A stretch of DNA of 64,000 nt from Microterricola viridarii. GTDB taxonomy: Bacteria; Actinomycetota; Actinomycetes; Actinomycetales; Microbacteriaceae. Positions 59,731-64,000 of the stretch are shown here, piece by piece. The position numbers and the translations under genes are program-made. Where the stretch lies: assembly GCF_900104895.1 (NCBI RefSeq), contig NZ_LT629742.1, positions 1,116,001-1,180,000 of the forward strand, in the 5' to 3' direction. The first letter of the stretch is position 1. Each line of letters begins with the position of its first letter. The notes beneath the pieces were generated by a model. That model was not told the origin of the DNA. It ran no database searches and saw only the letters and a program-made list of their open reading frames with translations.

Positions 59731-61029
59731 ATGACTTCTTCGGATGCCGCAGCTGCCGACACCCCTGCCCCGCCCGCCGCAAGCCCCCACCTCGCGCCCC
59801 GGCCGACCCCCCGCTCCGAGCGGCCGCGCAGCACCTCCGCCGCGGTGCTCTCCGCCCTCACCGTCGTGCTCGGCGCCTACCTGGTGACGGTGCTCGGCTA
59901 CTTCATCAGCAGCGGCCAGCAGAGCCAGGCGCTCAGCCAGTTCGGCGGCTTCTTCGCCCTGCCCGCGCTGATCGCCTTCGTGCTGCTCGCCGTGTTCAAC
60001 CTGCTCGGCGCGACGCGGGCCTGGCTGCCCGCCCTGGCCGGCGGCCTCGGCGCCGGCATCATCGGGGCGCTGCTCGGCTCGGCCGTGCTGCTCTCGGCCT
60101 CCACCGGCAACATCCTCGCCTCCGACGTCGCCGTCTACCTGTTCGGCAGCCTGGTCGGCTTCAACCTGCTGTTCGTGCTCTCCGTCGCCATCACCTCCGC
60201 GCTGCTCGGCCCGCGCGTGTACGGCTCGATCATCGGCTACCGCACCGTCGGGCGCCGCTCGGGGGAGCGCCACGTGGCACTCGTGCGCATCCCGGCCTCC
60301 AACCTCGCCGACGGCGAGCTCACCCACATCGACCGCATCCCGGTCAACATCGAGCTCGCCGACCAGCAGTGGGACAACTACTGCGCCGCCCTCGACGCGG
60401 AGGGCTGGGAGACGATCGAGGTGCCCGCGGCGCCCGAGATGGCCGACTCCGTGTTCATCGAGGACACCGTGGTCATGTTCGGCGAGCTGGCCGTGATCAC
60501 GAACCCCGGCGCGGAGTCGCGCAACGCCGAGACCGTCGGCACCGAGCAGGCCGTCCGCGAGCTCGGCGGCCTGGCGATCGAGCGCATCAGCGCGCCGGGC
60601 ACCCTCGACGGCGGAGACGTGCTGAAGGTCGGCAAGACCGTCTACGTCGGCCGCTCGCTGCGCACCAACGCCGAGGGCATCCGCCAGCTGCGCGCGCTGC
60701 TGGCCCCGCACGGCTACACCGTCGTCGCGGTGCCGTTGACCAAGGCGCTGCACCTGAAGACCTCCGTCACCGCGCTGCCGGACGGCACCGTGATCGGCTG
60801 GGCCCCGTTCGTCGACCACCCGGAGCTGTTCGACCGCTTCCTGGCGATGCCGGAGGAGGCCGGCGCGGCCGTCGTCGTGCTCAGCCCGGACACCGTGCTG
60901 ATGTCGGCCTCCGCCCCGCGGAGCGCCGCGCTCATCGCCGACCTCGGCTACCGCGTCGTCACCGTCGACATCTCGGAGTTCGAGAAGCTCGAGGGCTGCG
61001 TCACCTGCCTGAGCGTGCGGGTCCGCTAG
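59731..61029 (+). CDS. Dimethylarginine dimethylaminohydrolase-like enzyme fused to a membrane domain
   Basis: Protein of 432 residues with two unlike halves. The first 165 residues hold a Pro-rich start and about four transmembrane helices. Residues about 175-432 match the DDAH family (guanidino-group modifying pentein fold): VNIELADQQWDNYC, FIEDTVVMFGELAVITNPGAESRNAE, APGTLDGGDVLKVG, ALHLKTSVTAL with the catalytic His, and a final EGCVTCLSVRVR carrying the nucleophile Cys426. DDAH hydrolyses methylated arginine to citrulline and methylamine; arginine-deiminase-like activity is an alternative. The membrane fusion is unusual. No transporter or arginine gene adjoins it. Confidence 0.82.
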   Translation: MTSSDAAAADTPAPPAASPHLAPRPTPRSERPRSTSAAVLSALTVVLGAYLVTVLGYFISSGQQSQALSQFGGFFALPALIAFVLLAVFNLLGATRAWLPALAGGLGAGIIGALLGSAVLLSASTGNILASDVAVYLFGSLVGFNLLFVLSVAITSALLGPRVYGSIIGYRTVGRRSGERHVALVRIPASNLADGELTHIDRIPVNIELADQQWDNYCAALDAEGWETIEVPAAPEMADSVFIEDTVVMFGELAVITNPGAESRNAETVGTEQAVRELGGLAIERISAPGTLDGGDVLKVGKTVYVGRSLRTNAEGIRQLRALLAPHGYTVVAVPLTKALHLKTSVTALPDGTVIGWAPFVDHPELFDRFLAMPEEAGAAVVVLSPDTVLMSASAPRSAALIADLGYRVVTVDISEFEKLEGCVTCLSVRVR

Positions 61030-61366
61030 CCGAACCCCACTGGTCGGTCCCGCTGACCTGTCTCGGTGGTCGGGCCGCCGGCCCGGCCCCGCGCGCTCGG
61101 CCGGAGTCTCGGTCGACCCCTCGGTGATCCCCGCCCCGGATGCCGCGTGCCGCCCGTTTCGCCGGCCGGCCTCGCACGGCGCACGGCTCGACTGCGTCAG
61201 CGTGCGGGGCGTGAACGGAATCCGTGCCGAGAAAACCCTTGCGGAACGCTCGGTCCACCCCATATTCTGTAGGGCTGTGCGCAGTACCGCCGCCCTGCAC
61301 GCCCAGCACCAGAGAACATTGCAGGTGACACTGCAGGTGACACAACGACGCGCTCAGGAGGATGCA
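61030..61366. other. Leader region of the ABC exporter operon
   Basis: This 337-base stretch has no supported gene. A short GC hairpin (61071-61085) may end the upstream gene. A promoter-like pair TTGCGG (61239-61244) and TATTCT (61263-61268), spaced 18 bases, would start a transcript about 90 bases before the leader ORF. A tandem pair of 12-base units, TGCAGGTGACAC, lies at 61320-61343. Confidence 0.5.
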
Positions 61367-61477
61367 ATGACACAGACAGCACACACCACGGTGAACGACA
61401 GCCACGTGGACAGCGCTGCCCGTGGCGCCTCCCTCCGCCCGTATCTCGTGGCCGCCCCGGCCCTTCCGGCCCGCTAG
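61367..61477 (+). CDS. 36-residue leader peptide upstream of the ABC exporter genes
   Basis: Small open frame of 36 codons with an excellent AGGAGG at 61356-61361. The peptide starts MTQTAHTTVNDSHVDSAARG and ends LRPYLVAAPALPAR; it has no signal peptide or membrane helix. Its position 177 bases ahead of a heterodimeric exporter and the strong ribosome site suggest a regulatory leader, as known for antibiotic-induced ABC exporters such as BmrB-BmrCD. Whether the peptide sequence or only its translation matters is unknown. Confidence 0.55.
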   Translation: MTQTAHTTVNDSHVDSAARGASLRPYLVAAPALPAR

Positions 61478-61654
61478 GCGACAAGCACCGGCATCGCCAT
61501 CCGCAGGCCAACACACGGCCTGCCGCTCTGACACCGAGACCGTGCACCCCGCCGCCCTGCGCGCCGCGGGCGAGCACCCTCATCCTGCACTCACAATCGT
61601 CGATCCGCTGGAGCACCCAGGGACCGTCGGAATCCACACCGTTTGGGAATCAAC
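61478..61654. other. Gap between leader ORF and exporter gene with hairpin
   Basis: A 177-base non-coding stretch. GCAGGCC (61503-61509) and GGCCTGC (61517-61523) form a seven-base hairpin 25 bases after the leader ORF stop, the position where an attenuator would be expected. No T-tract is seen. GGGA lies seven bases before the TTG start. Confidence 0.4.
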
Positions 61655-63631
61655 TTGTCTTCAACCGCTGCACCCCAGCACCCGCCCACCCCGCCCACAT
61701 CGACACCGGCCGAGAAGCCGGAGCTGGGCGCCGTGCGCGCCCTCTGGCGGCTCCGCGCCTTCGTCGGCCCGGCCATGCCGGCCTTCGTCGGCAGCATGCT
61801 CGCCGCCCTCGTCGCGCAGCTGATCGCCCTCACCATCCCGCAGGTGCTGCAGCAGATCGTCGACGGCCCGCTCGCCAACCGGGACGCGGCCGCCGTTGTG
61901 CCGCTCGCCCTGCTCGTCTTCGGGCTCGGCGCCGTCGAGGCGCTGCTCTACGGCCTGCGCCGCTGGCTCGTCGTCGGCCCCGGCACCCGGGTTGAGGCGC
62001 GCATGCGCAACACGCTGTACGCCAAGCTGCAAGACCTGCCCGTCAACTTCCACGACAAGTGGCCGAGCGGTCAGCTGCTCTCGCGCGCCGTCAGCGACCT
62101 CGGCCTGATCCGCCGCTGGCTCTCCTTCGGCCTCGTGTTGACGGTCGTCAACGTCATCGTGATCATCGTCGGCGTCGGCATCCTGATGTCGATGAACTGG
62201 CTGCTCGGCCTGATCTTCCTGGTCTGCTCGCTCCCGCTGTGGTGGGCCGGCTACCGCTTCGAGGGCCGCTACTCCGAGAAGTCCCGGCTCAGCCAGGACC
62301 AGGCCGGTGACCTCGCCACGGCCGTCGAGGAGTCGGTGCACGGCATCCGCGTGCTCAAGGCGTTCGGGCGCGGCAAGCACGCGCTGTCGAACTTCCGCAG
62401 CCAGGCGGAGTCGCTGCGCAGCACCGAGATCGCCAAGGCGCGCCTCGACGCCGACATCTGGGTGTGGATCATGGTCGTCCCGGCGATCGCGCTCTCCATC
62501 TGCCTCACGGTCGGCATCTGGCTGGCCGCGCAGGGGCAGCTGAGCGTCGGCGAGCTCGTCGCCTTCTTCGCCACGGCCACCGTGCTCGCCTGGCCGATCG
62601 AGTCGATCGGCTTCATGCTCGCCTTCGCCCTCGACGCGCGCACCGCCACCGACCGCTTCTTCGACATCATCGACAGCGAGAACACCATCGTCGACCCGGC
62701 AGAGCCGCGGAGCCTGGACCGCCCGCGCGGCGAGCTCGCCTTCACCGACGTGCACTTCCGCTACCAGGACTCGCCGGAGCGCTTCGGCGACCTGCTCGAC
62801 GGCATCGACCTCGTGTTGACGCCGGGGGAGACGATGGCGCTGGTCGGCCTGACCGGCTGCGGCAAGACGACGCTCACCGCGCTCACCACCCGGCTCTACG
62901 ACGTCACCGGCGGTTCCGTCACGCTCGACGGCGTCGACGTGCGGGCGTTCAAGCGCGAGGAGCTGCGCACCCACATCGCGATGGCGTTCGAGGATGCCAC
63001 GCTGTTCAGCGCCTCGGTGCGCGAGAACGTGCTCCTCGGCCGGCCGGAGCTGGCCGGCGACGACCCGTCCGTCCGGGCCGAGGCCGACCGTGTGCTGGAG
63101 CAGGCACTCGCGATCGCCCAGGCGGCGTTCGCCTACGACCTGCCGGAGGGACTCGACACCCGCGTCGGCGAGGAGGGCATGAGCCTCTCCGGCGGCCAGC
63201 GCCAGCGCCTGGCGCTGGCCCGCGCCGTCGCCGCCAAACCGGCCGTGCTCGTGCTCGATGACCCCCTGTCGGCGCTCGACGTCACCACCGAGGCCAAGGT
63301 CGAGGCTGCGCTCCGGGAGATCCTCGCCTCCACGACGGCGCTGATCGTCGCGCACCGGCCGTCGACGGTCATGCTCGCCGACCGCGTCGCCCTGATGGAG
63401 GACGGCCGCATCACGGCCGTCGGCACCCACTCCGAGCTGTTGCGTGAGAGCGAGCACTACCGCTTCGTGATCACCAGCCTGGAGGAGGACGCGCGCCTGG
63501 CCGCAGCCGTCGAGGACCCGGGCCCCGATCCGGCGCCAGAGACAGCGATCGAGACAGAGAAGACCATCGCCGCCGAGTTCGAGGCGGAAGCCCGCGCCGA
63601 GCGTGCAACGCGAGAGGAGGCGACCCGATGA
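61655..63631 (+). CDS. ABC exporter half-transporter with degenerate ATPase site
   Basis: Fused membrane-ATPase half-transporter, about 658 residues. Six helices (around 40-330) precede the nucleotide-binding domain: Walker [13 protein letters not shown]-loop region [16 protein letters not shown], signature [14 protein letters not shown], Walker [13 protein letters not shown] and the H-loop IVAHRPST. The Walker B catalytic Glu is replaced by Asp, the mark of the degenerate site in heterodimeric exporters. TTG 61655 is preferred; TTG 61643 would add four residues. A long acidic C-terminal tail overlaps the second gene by four bases. Confidence 0.85.
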   Translation: MSSTAAPQHPPTPPTSTPAEKPELGAVRALWRLRAFVGPAMPAFVGSMLAALVAQLIALTIPQVLQQIVDGPLANRDAAAVVPLALLVFGLGAVEALLYGLRRWLVVGPGTRVEARMRNTLYAKLQDLPVNFHDKWPSGQLLSRAVSDLGLIRRWLSFGLVLTVVNVIVIIVGVGILMSMNWLLGLIFLVCSLPLWWAGYRFEGRYSEKSRLSQDQAGDLATAVEESVHGIRVLKAFGRGKHALSNFRSQAESLRSTEIAKARLDADIWVWIMVVPAIALSICLTVGIWLAAQGQLSVGELVAFFATATVLAWPIESIGFMLAFALDARTATDRFFDIIDSENTIVDPAEPRSLDRPRGELAFTDVHFRYQDSPERFGDLLDGIDLVLTPGETMALVGLTGCGKTTLTALTTRLYDVTGGSVTLDGVDVRAFKREELRTHIAMAFEDATLFSASVRENVLLGRPELAGDDPSVRAEADRVLEQALAIAQAAFAYDLPEGLDTRVGEEGMSLSGGQRQRLALARAVAAKPAVLVLDDPLSALDVTTEAKVEAALREILASTTALIVAHRPSTVMLADRVALMEDGRITAVGTHSELLRESEHYRFVITSLEEDARLAAAVEDPGPDPAPETAIETEKTIAAEFEAEARAERATREEATR

Positions 63632-64000
63632 GCGTCACCGGAGTCCAGGGCGAAGAGCGCGACGAGTACAGCAAGTCCGAGTCCACGCAGATCCGCGCCC
63701 GCTCCCGGGCGCTGCTCGGCTCGCTGCTCGCCCCGCTGCACGCCAAACTGTGGATCACGGCCGCGGCCATCGTCGTCTCCAGCGCCGCGCAGGTCGCGGG
63801 GCCCGCGCTCATCGCCTACGGCATCGACCAGGGCATCCCCGCCCTGATCAACCAGAACTGGTTCCCCGTCGCCTTCGCCGGCCTCGCCTACCTGTTCACC
63901 GGCCTCATCGGCGGCGTCCTGATCGCCAGCTACATCCGGATGTCGGCCAGGATCAGCCAGGCGGTGCTCATCGACCTGCGCACCCGGGTGTTCCTGCACA
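63628..64000 (+). CDS. Second ABC exporter half-transporter, truncated by window end
   Basis: Only the first 124 codons are inside the window. They read [20 protein letters not shown], then a membrane-domain start ([55 protein letters not shown]) typical of ABC exporter transmembrane domains. ATG 63628 overlaps the previous stop (ATGA) with GAGAGGAGG upstream. It should supply the intact catalytic site of the heterodimer. Confidence 0.88.
   Translation, partial: MSVTGVQGEERDEYSKSESTQIRARSRALLGSLLAPLHAKLWITAAAIVVSSAAQVAGPALIAYGIDQGIPALINQNWFPVAFAGLAYLFTGLIGGVLIASYIRMSARISQAVLIDLRTRVFLH

Noticed and set aside
61066-61272. 68-codon frame in the leader region before the ABC exporter
   Set aside because: Its product is Arg/Pro-rich with no domain, it has no ribosome site and it runs through the likely promoter of the exporter transcript.

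Overview
The window looks like a chromosome segment of a high-GC Gram-positive actinobacterium, most likely a member of the Microbacteriaceae. The evidence is the uniformly GC-rich coding sequence with G/C third positions, frequent GTG starts and 1-4 base stop/start overlaps, actinobacterial gene neighbourhoods (DUF3817-guaA; sucC-sucD-membrane protein-DUF6350-purN-purH), a GuaB3-type IMP dehydrogenase-like protein and a LAXTG-type wall-anchoring signal. The genus cannot be fixed by reading alone. No rRNA, tRNA, CRISPR array, insertion sequence or prophage was seen.

Layout. 0-7.8 kb: an MmyB-type regulator with an SDR oxidoreductase, a PatB/MalY-type C-S lyase convergent to it, an ABC-F ATPase, guaB3 and glpD. 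7.9-14.4 kb: a large LuxR-type (LAL) regulator followed by a 1111-residue secreted Gly-rich/Ig-like protein with an LATTG anchor. 14.4-15.7 kb: a putative AbiEi-like/DUF559-like nuclease gene bracketed by two related long palindromes. 15.9-25.3 kb: housekeeping genes (SURF1, DUF3817, guaA, Bax-inhibitor-1, GDPD, pcrA, FUSC), with a cluster of inverted repeats after guaA.

25.4-34.1 kb is one compact operon for amino-sugar/muropeptide salvage: ABC importer, GH3 beta-N-acetylglucosaminidase, AnmK, BadF-type kinase, MurQ and an RpiR regulator. nhaA and a small monooxygenase-like gene follow.

36.0-52.0 kb is a catabolic island for four-carbon sugars or sugar acids: a TRAP importer, a LacI regulator, two paralogous SAF-domain NAD-binding proteins, two 3-hydroxyisobutyrate-dehydrogenase-type enzymes (one LtnD-like), an SDR, a TIM-barrel isomerase, a fused DhaK-DhaL kinase, RpiB, two GntR regulators and a DUF1537 (OtnK-type) kinase. 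Repeated operator-like motifs tie the island together. ATTGTTGACAAT/ATTGTCAACAAT-type sites lie before the TRAP genes, the kinase, the GntR gene and the second SAF-domain gene. ATGGWATCGGTTACA sites lie before the TRAP genes and the first SAF-domain gene. The usual OtnC decarboxylase of tetronate pathways is not in the window, so the route is either completed elsewhere or is a variant.

52-64 kb: succinyl-CoA ligase, membrane proteins, purN, purH, a dimethylarginine-dimethylaminohydrolase-like enzyme fused to a membrane domain, and a heterodimer-type ABC exporter pair preceded by a 36-codon leader ORF. The second exporter gene runs off the window end.
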